Shown piece by piece: positions 11,373 to 24,700 of a stretch of 64,000 nucleotides of DNA. Positions within the stretch are counted from its first letter, which is position 1, and every line of letters starts with the position of its first letter. This DNA is from Apostichopus japonicus (lineage: Eukaryota > Echinodermata > Holothuroidea > Aspidochirotida > Stichopodidae): the NCBI RefSeq assembly GCF_037975245.1, contig NC_092571.1, positions 4,267,501-4,331,500 of the forward strand. The letters are read 5' to 3'. Both the position numbers and the translations under genes were made by a program. Below the pieces are notes generated by a model that saw only the letters and a program-made list of their open reading frames with translations, was not told where the DNA came from and searched no databases.

Positions 11373-12340
11373 GCCCAGTAATTCGAAACCTGAAACAGGA
11401 TTCATAGGGTTTTGAGTTTATGCCAGTAGATTTGGGAAACACGGAGATCGGTAACTCGTCAACTACAAGACTTTGTTAAGTCCGCAGTGACTTGATGTGT
11501 TTATCGATCCTCTGAACTGCGTGTAAAGCCCCCCCCCCCGCCCCCAATGACTGTGTCCCACACATATACTTTTTAAAACTAGTCGCCCAGGAAAATACTT
11601 GGGCACGAAAACAAACTACCGAACGACTGATCCGCTCCACTTTTATCGGGACTGTGTGATCATCGTCGGGTGTGCATCACATTCCCCACACAAATGTATA
11701 TACAGAAGTGTGTATTTAGTGTAATACAAAATATTAAAATCATCTTTATAAATATCAAAAATTATCTATTGTCAGCCAACTTGATCACGTTGTTAACAAT
11801 TGTTGAATTTTGAAAGAATGAATGGTAATGAGGAAGGGACGGTGACGAGGACGGGGTTTGAATGTTTGATAGCTTTTATATGTGCAAAACATTTTGTCAA
11901 CACTAACATGGTCGACTCTATCAGCAGCTAAAATCTCTATAAAGCATACGTTATAGGAGGCAATAGCATCCCTTTCAAAGTCATAGCTACTCTCCCTTCA
12001 CCGCCGCCTCTCCTTCTCATTTCATTTGCCGATACGTTACTAAACCATGAAAATTGTATCTAAGATCTCTATAACAAAGAAATAAACGAACGGAATACAA
12101 ATTAAGTTTCCTCCTATTTATTTGAAAAGAGGTATTTGAGTCGCCTCTCATAGAGTGTGGATTTGAAATAATTGAACATAGAACAAAATATTATTGTCTT
12201 TCATCCAGAACTCTGGTTTTCTCTGTTTAACAAAAGATGTTGTGTCATTGAAATAGGCGTGACATGACAAAAATCAGGTATAAGCATGAAAGGTATAACG
12301 TAGCTCGGTAAATTGGGTGACCTATATGTACGTAACCATG
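11373..12340. other. No gene recognised
   Basis: Sequence between the end of duplication copy A and the satellite array. It contains a C-rich run (about 11528-11545), but I see no convincing ORF, splice pattern or repeat family. Confidence 0.5.
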
Positions 12341-12344
12341 GTAT

Positions 12345-13299
12345 CATGTTACGTCATAGATAGGGTAGTTGCGCTTACTTTCGTTGGATAGACAAAGCTG
12401 TATGTTATAGTTTAAATGTATAGATATAAATACAAAGTACACATTATATACATATATCAGTGCAAAGCGTAAAGATATTGACGTTGGGTAATAGCTAAGG
12501 TCGTTGCGCTTACTTTTCGTTGAACAGACAACGCTCTGTGTCTAATAGTTTTAATGTATACATATTAATGCACGTAAACAGTGTATAAACTTACATCCGT
12601 GCATTAAAGCGTTATACAAAAGCGCATAGATACTTTGGTTGCGTCATAGATAGGGTAGTTGCGCTTACTTTTTGTTGAACAAACAACGCTGTATGATATA
12701 GTTTAAATGTATAGATAGAAATGCATGGCAAACAGTGTATACATACATCCGGGCATTTAAGCGTTATACCAAAGCGCCTAGATACTTTGATAGCGTCATA
12801 AATAAGGTAGATACGCTTACTTTTCGTTGGATAGACAAAGCTGTGTATGTTATAGTTTAAATGTATAGATATAAATACAAAGTACACATTATATACATAT
12901 ATCCGTGCAAAGCGTAAAGATATTGACGTTGCGTAATAGCTAAGGTCGTTGCGCTTACTTTTCGTTGAAGGAGACAACGCTCTGTGTCTTATAGTTTTAA
13001 TGTATACATATTAATGCACGTAAACAGTGTATATACTTACATCCGTGCATTAAAGCGTTATACAAAAACGCATATAGATACTTTGGTTGCGTCATAGATA
13101 GGGTAATTGCGCTTACTTTTTGTTGGATAGACAAAGCTGTATGTTATAGTTTACAGATATAGATATAAATACAAAGTATACACATTGTATACATATATCC
13201 GTGCAAAGCGCATATATATTTTGTTTGCGTCATAGCTAAGGTCGTCGCTCTTACTTTTCGTTAGACAAACAACGCTGTATGTTATAGTTAAAATGTATA
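12345..13299 (+). repeat. Tandem satellite, left block
   Basis: Array of ~150-bp monomers. Each contains a version of TAGATACTTTGGTTGCGTCA, then GGTAGTTGCGCTTACTTTT, GACAAAGCTGTATGTTATAG, AACAGTGTATACATACATCC and GCGTTATAC. Monomers vary by substitution and small indels. The block ends abruptly at the left terminus of the CACTG element and resumes at 20986. Confidence 0.93.
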
Positions 13300-13769
13300 C
13301 ACTGTAAAAAAAAATCGTAAACGTTTCCTTGAAAATGGTTTAAAGTTGCTGCAACCAAAAGTCGGGTTTCCTCAGATTAATCCATAAGATGTTAACCGTA
13401 TCTTGGTCAAACGTTCATCCTGTTTTGCGTGTTTCATCATTATTGAGTTGCTGCAACCGAAAACGATGTTTTCTCCTTAAAAACGCAAGTGTTTCCTGAA
13501 ATATTACCACTTTTGGAGTTACCTTCAACGGATTCAGTTTTAGTCTTCCTAATTTAGAATTTAGAGATTATCTTTCAATTATCTGTTCAGAATACTATTG
13601 ACACAGTACATATATTTGCTTGGAACATTATGTATATGTATAGATGGAATTATCTGCCTTTTAAGATTGATGTACAGAATAATAACAATGAAAAGTAAGA
13701 GCTGTGAGACTGAAAATGATACAAACTTGATTTTAAAGTAAGAAATATTTATTAAAACCCAATAAATAA

Positions 13770-14830
13770 TACCATGCAAAGATAATTAATGAAAATTTAA
13801 AAATGTACAGTTAAGTATTGTATATGTATCACTAAAGATAACAACACATGAAACAAGCACCTATATGTGGTGAAGGATGGGCTGCTTTTACAAGTGAAAC
13901 TTTGAGAGTGAGTTTGAAACTGACAAAATTGGTCTCCAATACTTTTCTCCTTATTTTAACTCCGACCACCTTTAGCTCTAACACCCATCTTATTTACATG
14001 ACTGAGTAAAATCGTTCCAATGACATCATTTCATGCCTTGGCAGTGTCAGAATAAAGGGACTGTTAGCATTACACCTCTCACCCATAAAGAACAAAACGA
14101 ATTCAAACAAGTTAAAAATAATCAACTACAAATTATAAAGATAAGAAGAGATAAATCAATTTCAATTTAATAATATACAAACATTCATGTCTAGTATTAT
14201 TTAAAATAAAAATACAACATGAAAAATCCCTTAAAATGAGGTGTAGGATGCGGTGACCGTACAATCAAGAATTTTAAAAGAGCTTCTTGATTATAACATT
14301 GATTCATCTCAGGTCACCTTATCACAACCAAATCTCACATCTTAACACCTACTATAGCACGTCATGCCTAACCAACAATTTTTTTCTTATTCACCCAAGA
14401 CTACATGTATACAAACAGTATCATTTGAAGCAAGAACAAACAATCAATTACAATTAATACATTCACAAAGATTATGTGTTAAGCATTATTTAAATTAATA
14501 CACAAAATGATAAAGCTCCATATAGGGTGGAGGGTGGGAATGACAATACCACCGAACACCTTCTAAATACCACCTGTCTACTCGCAACAATTTTCCTAGT
14601 TTAACCAAGAGTATACCTTCTCCCCATAGACAAAATAGGTGTATATAACAAAGTTTCAAATGAAGCAAGAACAATCAATTACAATTTAAATATATACAAA
14701 TATTATATGTTACCATTATTTGAAATAATTAATCTCAACACCACATAGCATCCCATGTGTACCGTCAGTCGAACGATATTCCTAGTGATCCAAGAGTGAA
14801 ACCCCTGCCCCAGATTTAAAAGAATAGATG
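13770..14830. repeat. Degenerate internal tandem repeats of the CACTG element
   Basis: AT-rich blocks recur with a spacing of roughly 230-330 bp. Shared pieces include CAATTACAATT followed by ATACAAA, then TTATTT with flanking A/T, and, between them, a stretch like CTCACATCTTAACACC. No coding potential is seen. It lies downstream of the element's gene, so it could include 3' UTR; a TTTATT (minus-strand AATAAA) occurs at 14857-14862. Confidence 0.5.
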
Positions 14831-15256
14831 TTGATCATGTCACCCTACCTAAAAGGTTTATTAAACCACAGTGCAGTAAATTCTTGTTTTCTCATCAACT
14901 ATTATAATTAAATTATTATATGATAACTTTGCAATTAAAGGGCTTTTCCCATGGAGAAATATATTTTCAACAAAATACAAAATTGCTACCCTCTCCCCCC
15001 TCAAAAAATGTTTTAAAATTTCATTTTCAATGCATTACTTTTTTATCAGTAACTCCCAACCTAATGAACGATGCTGAATCTACACCAGGCCTAGCAAAGA
15101 ATTCCAAATCTTTAAAACAACATGCGGTTAGATTGTGCTTCCAAGCTTTCGTATAGTCGCTTTTACATGCTAATTTTCTTTCCTGCTATCGTATAGTAGC
15201 TGTGCCGGATTCGCTTAATGTTGCATGTCCATGTGAGACCGCTTGGGGTTAATCAT

Positions 15257-18200
15257 CTATTGGCTAGCGACTTTTGTTACAAAGGTTACCAACTTAGCTG
15301 GTACCTTTTTATTGTCAGTGATTTCAAATATCTCCTTTTGTACATATGTAAATGTACAGTTACATGATCTCGGGTATTCAATATTGACACAATAAAACAT
15401 ACTGATGAGATGAATGAGACTGTCCACAGAATCACCTTCCTTGACCACTTGGGACTCAGCAGCAATGGCACATGTACTTTCACTGATTATAGTTTTTGGG
15501 GTTGACACTGACTCTGCAATCTTTTGAAATTCGTTTGAAGTCTGAAATGAGTAAAAAACAATACATACAAAATGTCATAATGCAACGGGTTTATAATGAC
15601 AGGATAAGACATATCTTTCTCTTTGCAGTGCATTACATTTGGTCCATGCGTGGACAATTGTCCTTCCCATACCCTATATGTGGGCATCCCTATATGACTT
15701 GGTGCTTCTATGGTACGTTTTACCCATAGTAAGAGGATATACAAGCAACTAAATTTAATCATAAAATGGTATGTAGTTCTTGTTGTCATGCTGGAAGACT
15801 ATAAATAAAGAATACACAAGAAAGGTTATGTTTTACACACAAGCGCTTTAAGTCCTTGAGGAGTTGACTACAATGGATGCAATAAGTATATTGTAATCTT
15901 TGATAACAACAGGAGCAACACATTGGCTACAGTTGCAAAACATAAATCTCTGAAATATTACCTGCTAACTCATCTCACTGTAAGGAATATGATGAGAGAC
16001 TGTAAATTCAATTCTGAATCCATTAATGCATTATACTTAATTTCACTGTATAACTACAAGCATGACATGACACTTGACATGACACACGTCAGAGGCAGGT
16101 TCTGTAGAAAGTGGTGGGTGGCCAAAAGAGCACCGAAGACTTGCCTGTTATCTATGTCCTGTGAGTCTTCTGCCAGAATTTTGAAAGTAAAGAAGCCCAT
16201 GTTACATGCAATTTCCTGGATACTGACTCATAATCATAATCAGGATAATGAAATTTAAGGATTTTCATCAGCATGTGAAGGTGGAAGGGGCTTCAGATGG
16301 TTAATCCTACCTTGAATCTACACCTGCATAAGATATGCTATTTTACTCAGAACATGAAAACAGGTGATACCAAACATGCCATGATCACAAATATTTTTTT
16401 CCAACTTTGATCTTACATTTGTGTAGGAAACAAAGTCTTCTTCATTTTCTCGTAGCAGCAGTGGTAGCAACTGTAATCCTGCTTTATTCTGTTCCTCTGT
16501 TCTGTCTTCCTCAGAGCTTCTAATATTCCTGGAATAATAACAATGGTGAAGAACACAATATGATAGTTTGCATCATGCATAGTTTTACGTTTGATACACG
16601 ATTCATGATTTTAAGAAGGGTAAAAAATGTCATAAGTAGATGCAATGAACATAGCAGCAGGTAGGCCCACGAAATAAAAAAATGTGGTCTTTGCCTTTGT
16701 AACGTTTTGGATTTCCTCAATCGCAACAAAAAAGGACATTTTTGCACCCTTAGGGGACTAATATTTCATGTAAGGGATGATAGGTTTTTTGAAAGGTACT
16801 AGATCTGTTTGTGATTTAGAAGATAAAAATGAACGCAAAAGAACACTCTATTACGCATTCCTATTTATTTACCTTTGAACGGTTTCTGTGGCGGGTATAG
16901 TCTGTCCACACTGGAGTGGGGATCGTTGGGAGCGTAAAGCTTTTGAAGGGGCGTAAGGCTTAACACCCAAGCCTCCTGTTAGGTCTACAACACTGGTAGA
17001 GATTAAACTGACTGAAATTCAAGTTGAAGACTTACCTGTCACACCTGTGTAGAATTTCTTTGATCTTGTCATGTTTAGGACCACTCTTGACACTCTTGAG
17101 GTAGCATCTTCCCAGTAAGGTGATACTTTTGGCCAATCTAGGAAACTTTGATACTTTCTTGGTACAATCAATGTTCACCAAACGAGTCATCTCATTGCTA
17201 ATTTCTTCTGTTAGCAGAAGAGCAGGATACTCTTGGAGTAAGTCTTTAACAAGTGGTTTATTGGTTAAATATGCCCTTCGTTGTGGATATGTTTTATCCA
17301 TAAGTTTCTAGATCAAAATCAAGTTTTTGGCCCCTTTCTTAGACATCTCCTTTTTCATGGTTTCTTTATGTCTTTTCAGAGAGGTATCATCTTCAGTGGA
17401 TGGTATCACTGGCAGGAAATTTAATTTCCCTTTGCAGGGCCTCTTGAAAACATCCTTTTGTAGAATGCTCTCTTTTCTTTTAAGAGGCGCATATTTTAAT
17501 GAGAGACTTGAATCTTTCATCCTCAGTGATTTCAATTTATTGTTAAGGGCCGCAGTCCAAGCATCATAACCTGAGCCAATGCGCTCCCTTAAGTAAGGAT
17601 ATTTTGTTATTAGCTGTTTACCTATTCTCCTTTTCATGTGCATATCTGGGTACTTGTTTTTTTTGGTACAGAAAGTCTCCAAGATGATTGAGTAGTTCAT
17701 GTTTTTGGGCCCACTGTAGTTGTTCTTCATTTTCAAGCTTGTTCTGCAAAGTCATGCTAAACTTGATACAAAGTAACTGAATGTCCCAACTATTATCATC
17801 AGAACTGCCAACTTTTTCAGTTACACTAATCATTTTGTTTGATTCTTCAGTGGTCTCTTGTTTGGTATTTGGAACATCTTCAATCACACCTGCACAAAGT
17901 TCTGGTGGAGTCATATCTATTCCAAAATCAAGTGATCCAACTGTAAGCTCAATGGAAGCTTTATCACTCTCATCATCAGACACACAAGAACTAGATGCAC
18001 TAGTTGCAGAACAATTAAATTTGAGTTTGTCAGTTCCTATCAAGGGCTCTAAAGGTTGAAGAGTGCTAAGTTTAATCTTGCTCTTGTCTAAAATTTTGGT
18101 TCCAAGCTCAAGGTCAACCCATGACTTAAAATCCTCATCAAAGTACTGGAAAAATGTTTCTTCTGATGAAAATGGAACACTCATCATTATGCAGAGAGTA

Positions 18201-18340
18201 TTGTATAATGACTCAGTGAACAGTGTATCTTCATTTTCTAGTTCAATTACTTTCCTAGAATGACCATACTCAACAAGAATTTTCATGGTGGTGGGTAATG
18301 TTGATAACACTTAAAATGGTGGTAGTTTGAGCTTCAACAC
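15257..18340 (-). pseudogene. PB1-like / SAMD3-like spliced gene carried by the CACTG element
   Basis: Three coding exons fit GT-AG rules and reading phase: 18340-17036 (ATG at 18284-18286, context CCACCATG), 16528-16417 and 15541-15257 (stop). The start MKILVEYGHSRKVIELENED and FFQYFDEDFKSWVDL resemble a PB1-type domain. An acidic/serine-rich linker follows, then a YP....G.....W...L region, then MDKTYPQRRAYL, and finally a C-terminal block SLIHLISMFYCVNIEYPR. This order resembles multi-copy animal proteins often labelled sterile-alpha-motif-3-like, a family I place from memory. It is broken by a frameshift in an 8-A run (17657-17664) and an in-frame TAG (17308-17310), while all splice junctions remain in phase. 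Biochemical role unknown. Confidence 0.7.
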
Positions 18341-19435
18341 CTGTTTTGGGAAACAAAATAAAACACCAAATTTTGAAATATACCTTGGCAAACTGACACC
18401 TCATGAAAGAAATACCAGCAGAAAGTCAATTCTATGATAAACATCAGCATTCCCCTATCAAGTTATTGCTTATTGTTACAAAATTATTTGAAGCCACACC
18501 CCCTCATTAATTAATATGCTAATATATCAAATTTAACAGACATCATCACACTAACATGTTTACTTAACTACACGATACCAACTTTCACTAGAATGGGACC
18601 TGTGGTTTTCGAGTAGGCTAATAAAATGTATAGTTTTCAGGTTTGACCCAGTGACCTCATTAATATTCATGATATAACTACCAAAACAATAATGTTCTTG
18701 CACTCACTAAACATAATGCATGTACATAGTGAATGTGATGAACATCAGGCATTCCCTAGTTGAGTAATCCTGACCCTTAGCTAGGCGTCACAAGGGTACA
18801 TATACATTTATCCAAACACCCACAAATCTGGAAGCATAGTTTCCTTTTGCTTTCAGCAGCAAGGAACCCCAAAGTTGTAATCATAAGCCTTATTTACTTT
18901 TAAGCCTCCATCCACATTTTCTAAATTTTGAAAACAGGAGGACCTGCTTTCTTTGTACATTTTCATTACAGTACTAGCCTTGACCTAGTTATATATGCAC
19001 AACTACCTTTTGTTCACAAAAGTCTAACCATATAACACCAAAATTAAGAGGGAGTATGTGTTTACTCTAACGTGATATTTAAGTGATATTAAAGGCTACA
19101 CTTAGGCCTGCTTTATTTTAGGAATAGATTGATTAGCCTAACGTTTGTAATTGTATTATAATGTACTCTCATCGTAGTAAGCTAGCTACAGTATACGTTT
19201 CATTGTGTCGCATATATCCTAACAAATAACATAGGGGGTTAGTATACGGGCTAAGATACTACAGATGCTGTACGCTCCTGCAAGCCTAACCATCTCCACC
19301 GCATCAGCGAACCCGACGTGACGAAGTCTACCACGAAAATACAGAATTTATCAAATACTTTGAAAGAAATGCGATTCCCTTTTGTTGAGCATATCCTACT
19401 GTATCATGAAAGAGCTAGGTTACTTGTTTTAATCG
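18341..19435. other. Upstream part of the CACTG element; no ORF
   Basis: Probably an intron in the 5' UTR of the element's gene: a good acceptor (pyrimidine tract then AAACAG) lies at 18341, and a possible donor (ACGAG/GTAAAT on the minus strand) near 20567, beyond the nested hAT. A CpG-richer patch (about 20580-20625) may be the first, non-coding exon or promoter. This is inference from splice-site-like sequence. Confidence 0.35.
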
Positions 19436-19443
19436 GTGCACAC

Positions 19444-20537
19444 CAGGCTTGGGGTAATCGTAATCAGTAATCGTTATCGATTACAATCGATTACATTTTT
19501 TGAAGTAATCGTAATCGTAATCGATTACTTTTGTGAAAATTACCAAGTAATCGTAATCGTAATCGATTACAAGGGCAAAGTAATCGTAATCGTATTACAT
19601 TTATGATTACAGTGAAATTTGAATGAGAAGGGCAAAATTAGTAGAAATGATTAAAACTAATTCTTACTATTGGCTTTTAGTGTGACCAAAGAAGTGTTCC
19701 TGCTTCTAGAATTCTCTGGCACAATAGACATTTCAATGTTCATTAGTAAAACGTTAATTGTACTCATCTCATGTTGTGGGGAAAAAAGTTATTCAGAAAT
19801 TTGCCTACATTCCATTGTCCAATAACCCATCCAACTTTGCACCATTTACACCTCTTTAATTTATGTAATTAACCTTGTTGCTGAAAAAATCACTGCAAAT
19901 TAAGTATTTTGGTGGATCAGAATTTGCTTTACCAGAGTTGACCACTTTTTGATGAAAATAATTTACTTTTACTTTGGCCTTCCATGTCCCATGTACTGTG
20001 GAATGCCCCATTTCAAAGCTGTTTAGTTTTATTTTGGTGTTATACTGTAATGTAAAAGAGTTTTTAGTGTTGCTGCTATGCAGAAATTATTAGTTTACAA
20101 AATATAGTGTTGCATGAAAATCTTCATTTGTTTTACTTTAGTATTTGTCTGTTTACTCTTTGTCTGTTTAAATTGTATTTTGTACTGGACTTATGGGTTA
20201 CACATCTTAAACGTGTTAAGGCATAAATGTGTAATGCCTGGTAGGAATTGTAGATATACTTCCACAATTTTGTCCATATATACTGTAAATGCCCTTCCTT
20301 TGCCCTATTTCATTGCCCAATTTCCCGGCAGAGAGTTATATTAAACAGATTTGCAGAGGATTGTGCAAGTAACCACAATGTAATCATGATTGTAATCACG
20401 ATTACATTACAATGTAATCGTAATCGTAATCGATTACTCCAACTTTAGGCTGTAATCGTAATCGCAATCGTAATCATACATTCTCAAGTAATCGTAATCG
20501 TAATCGATTACATTCAGATGTAATCGCCCCAAGCCTG
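19444..20537. mobile_element. Non-autonomous hAT element nested in the CACTG element
   Basis: Perfect ends CAGGCTTGGGG...CCCCAAGCCTG and an 8-bp target duplication GTGCACAC (19436-19443, 20538-20545), which matches the hAT preference nTnnnnAn. Both subterminal regions are packed with GTAATCGTAATCGATTAC units in both orientations, as expected for transposase-binding clusters. The 1,094-bp interior has no transposase frame. Confidence 0.93.
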
Positions 20538-20987
20538 GTGCACACTGTTTAAAATTCAAGAAATTTACCTCGTTGGTAACCAAGTTTGGTGCGAATGTGG
20601 CCGTTGGCGTGTATGTCGCGATCGATGGGTTAACGAAAACCGGGTTTACGTATTCTAGCGTGTGTTAACATTAATCGTATGTGCGCTTTTGTCAACACCA
20701 AAAAAAGCTTGCAGAGATAAACATTACCTGTTGGACAGAGTAACAGTAACTTTCCGGATAATCCGGTAAAACGTTTATCCGTATATTCAGTAATAGAAAA
20801 GCGTTCTGATAGATTTTCGTTCAACCAGCTGAAGTTTTCCTTTCTTACCCGTAAAAAAGAGCAAACCTTGCGCTCGACGGTGGTTTTAGAATAATCGAAT
20901 TGTGATCTAAACTGAGAAAAATCCTCTCCCTCTGTAAACAATAATCCAAATCAAGACAAACGTTAACGATTTTTTTTTTACAGTGTA

Positions 20988-21709
20988 GATATACTTGCAT
21001 GTAAGCAGTGTATACATACATCCGTGCACTAAACCGTTATACAAAAATGTATAGATATAAATGCACGCAAACAGTGTAAATACTTACATCCGTGCGTTCA
21101 AGCGTTATACAAAAGCGCATAGATACTTTGGTTGCGTCATAGATAGGGTAGTTGCCCTTACTTTTTGTTGGACAGACAACACTGTATGTTATAGTTTAAA
21201 TGTATAGATATAAATACACGTTAAACTGTGTATACATACATCCGGGCATTTAAGCGATATACCAAAGCGCCTAGATACTTTGATTGCGTCATAAATAAGG
21301 TAGTTGCACTTACTTTTTGTTGGATAGACAAAGCTGTATGTTATAGTTTAAATTTATAGATATAAAAACAAAGTACACAGTGTATACATATATCAGTGCA
21401 AAGCGCATATATATTTTGTTTGCGTCATAGCTAAGGTCGTCGCGCTTACTTTTCGTTGGACAGACAACGCTGTGTGTTAATGTTTAAATGTATAGATATA
21501 AATGCACGTTACCAGTGTTTACATACATCCGTGATATAAAGCGTTATACAAAAACGCCTAGATACTTTGGTTGCGTCATAGATAGGGTAGTTGCGCTTAC
21601 TTTTTGTTGAACAAACAACGCTGTATGATATAGTTTTAATGTATAGATAGAAATGCACGGTAAACAGTGTATACATGCATCCGGACATTAAAGCGTAATA
21701 CCAAAGCGC
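20988..21709 (+). repeat. Tandem satellite, middle block
   Basis: Same ~150-bp monomer family as 12345-13299, running from the right end of the CACTG element to the RTE insertion. Monomers include GCGTCATAGATAGGGTAGTT and GTCATAGCTAAGGTCGTCGC subtypes. Confidence 0.93.
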
Positions 21710-21718
21710 ATAGATACT

Positions 21719-24700
21719 CGGAAGACATCAGTGGCGTGTTGTCAGCATCATCTTTCTTCGGAAATTTGCTTGTTTTTTGCTCATTTTAGTGAACACATCC
21801 TGTCACGTTTACTCTATTATCAAGATTTATTGTTTCTGTCAACGGATCTAGTGTTTAAAACAGTTTGGATTTATTATTTGTAGTGATTTAGTCGTGTGCA
21901 TTTTTCAAATTTCAACTTTTCTGACCTATCAGTCATATTTTAGCAGCCTATACGATAGCCTACCACAGGAGTGAATATTTCTTGTCTATTTTGGATTCAT
22001 TCTCTTTATTGGAATGCGTAAAAACGAACAGATTATTAAAGTCGGTACTCTTAACTGTCGTGGGATTTCCAAAGAAGAAAAACAACTTGAATTAATTGAA
22101 GACATCACAAGATACAACCTTGACATCACCGCTGTGCAAGAAACAAAGATTAGAGGTCCAGAAGAGGTCAAACTACCAAGGTCAGATCAATCCAATTCAT
22201 ATACATTTTTTAAAGCAGCTTGTAGCAATACATATCACGGTGTAGGTTTCTTTGTTAAGAGAAGAATTGATTGTGTTTTTAAAACCATATCTGATCGCCT
22301 TGCTCTGTTGACCATTTATAGAACTTATAATAATAAAGTCCACCCACTACATATTATTAATGCTTATGCCCCTACATCAGCAATAACTTATAAGAATCCA
22401 GTAGAAACCGAACAATTTTACCAAAATCTTGAAGATCTACTAAATAGTGTCAATAAAAAGGAAGTCATTATATGTGGTGATTTCAATGCAAAAGTTGGCT
22501 CATCAAATCCTTTCTTTCCTAAACATATTGGAAAATACACCACTGGAAATACTAATACTAATGGTGATTTCTTAACAGACCTAATTGTACGTAACGATCT
22601 ATACTTATGTAATACTTTCTACAAACACAAACTTGAGCATATCAACACTTATACGAGTAACTTTATACCCAATAATCACAGAAACCCTATCAGGAGCCAA
22701 ATTGACTATATCATAGCCCCATTAAACTTCAAAATTATTAATATTGATGCTCGAGCTTATAATGGCCTTCATATTAACACTGATCACAAAATCATTATAA
22801 GTAGTTTTACCCTGAATAGCTCAACAAGAAGACAAATTTATCCAGTCAATAAGACTGTTGAAAGTAGTAATTCCTGCCATCTTCAATCAAACAAAATTGA
22901 CTATAATGAAAACGTATTTAACACATTAAACGAAACCAATTTTTCCCAATCCCCAGCTACGTATTGGAAGGAACTGTCAACAGTTTGTTTAAACAATGCC
23001 CGAAACTTAAATCCACCAACAAAAAAAGTACGTTTTAATAATACTAAAATAGCAAGCTTATCCAAGAAACAAAAAGACCTAAGACTACAGATTGACAACT
23101 GTAAAGATATTGATCAGAAGAGAAATTTAAAAACTAAAAGGAACAAAATAATTAAACAACAACATTTTCTAGTCAAAACTGCCCATGAACAAAAATTAAT
23201 TGACGAAATTTCCGAAATTGAAAATTGTAAGGATGACTCCCATCGTTTCTTTAAAGCAATAAGAGTAGTACAACAAAAGAGTAAGAGAGACCCTATTACA
23301 ATTAAAATTGGCGATAAACATATAGGAGATACCGACGCAAAAAAAAAAAAAAAAAAAATTAAAGAAATCAGCAAACATTTCGAAAAGACTTTTAACTGCA
23401 ATATTCCAGACCCCAAACCAAACGTGTTTCCAGAGAAACTAAACACGCCCTTTGATGAAGATGAAATTGCACAAGCAGTCTCCTCCTTAAAAAATAATAA
23501 AACCCCAGGTTGTGACAAGGTCACAGCCGAACATCTCAAATATGCCCCATGCACACACAAACACATAGCAAATATCTTAAATAGTATAGCCGAATCAGGA
23601 GATTTCCCAATTGAAATTAAACAAGGAATCCTAACTCCTATCCAAAAACCGGGAAAGACTAAAGGTCCACCAGAAAACTTAAGACCAGTAATTTTATTAT
23701 CAACACTGAGGAAAATTCTTGCGGTTTGTGTGGCCAGGAGGATTCGTCCGTCAATTGATGAGCATATCCTCCCCATTACCCAAACTGCCTACACTTCAGG
23801 ACGTTGCACAGCTGAACTTGTCTTCGCTTTTAAAGTGCTAGCAGAAAAAGCTATAACATCCATAGGTTACACTATAAATCTATTGATGCTAGATATGAGC
23901 AAGGCGTTCGACACAATTCAAAGAGGATCCTTGCTAACTGACCTAGAACAGGTTCTTGACAACGACGAACTTCACCTGATATCACTACTAATCGATAACG
24001 TCTCCTACACCGTCAAATTAGAGGGCAAACTAGGACTTCCTTTTAACACTAACATTGGTTCACCACAAGGAGATAGTGCAAGTGCACTATTTTTTATAAC
24101 TTATCTAGCCAACTCTATGAAATCAGATGATAATGATATCGATGCAGTTATCCTGCCATCGCAGTTAGTTGATCATGATTACAGCACTACCACCACTAAT
24201 TCTTTTTTCACAGTAGACCAACAATACGCTGATGATATCTCTTGGGCATCAACTGGTCAGCATATACTGCAAGACATCGAAAAACGAGTCTCTGACAAAC
24301 TGGCAGTAAGAAATCTGAAAATCAATTGCACAAAAACTGAGAAATTTACAATCACAAGAAAAGGAAATGACAGTTGGAAAAAATGTAAATATGTTGGAAG
24401 CTTGCTGGGGACCGAAGAAGACATTAACAGAAGAATTGGTATAACCAACGGTGCTTTCAACACACTGTCAAGCATTTTTAAAAGCAAAAACATCAGCCGG
24501 AAAATTAAGCTTAGGATCTTTGAGACTTTATTAAAGAGTATTTTTTTGTACAATTGCGAACTGTGGGGCACAACGAAGGATCTTGATCGCAAAATTGACA
24601 CTTTTCAAAGGAGACTACTTCGAAATATTCTCAACATTAGATGGACCAATAATAATTGGTTATCAAATGATGAGCTCTACAACGAAACCAACCAAACACC

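Larger units (their letters stand above)
13300..20985. mobile_element. 7.7-kb CACTG inverted-repeat DNA element in the satellite
   Basis: The left end reads CACTGTAAAAAAAAATCGTA and the right end reads, reverse-complemented, CACTGTAAAAAAAAATCGTT; about 26 of the first 27 bases match. TA flanks both ends (13298-13299 and 20986-20987), and removing the element restores satellite sequence across the join. CACTG termini with a short target duplication fit CMC (CACTA/EnSpm-Chapaev type) elements, but no transposase is recognised, so the class is open. It carries a spliced minus-strand gene (15257-18340), degenerate internal repeats (about 13770-14830) and a nested hAT element (19444-20537). Confidence 0.85.

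Noticed and set aside
12612-12977. 121-codon minus-strand frame
   Set aside because: Lies wholly in satellite monomers.
23114-23776. 220-codon minus-strand frame
   Set aside because: It is the antisense shadow of the RTE ORF, which has clear motifs.
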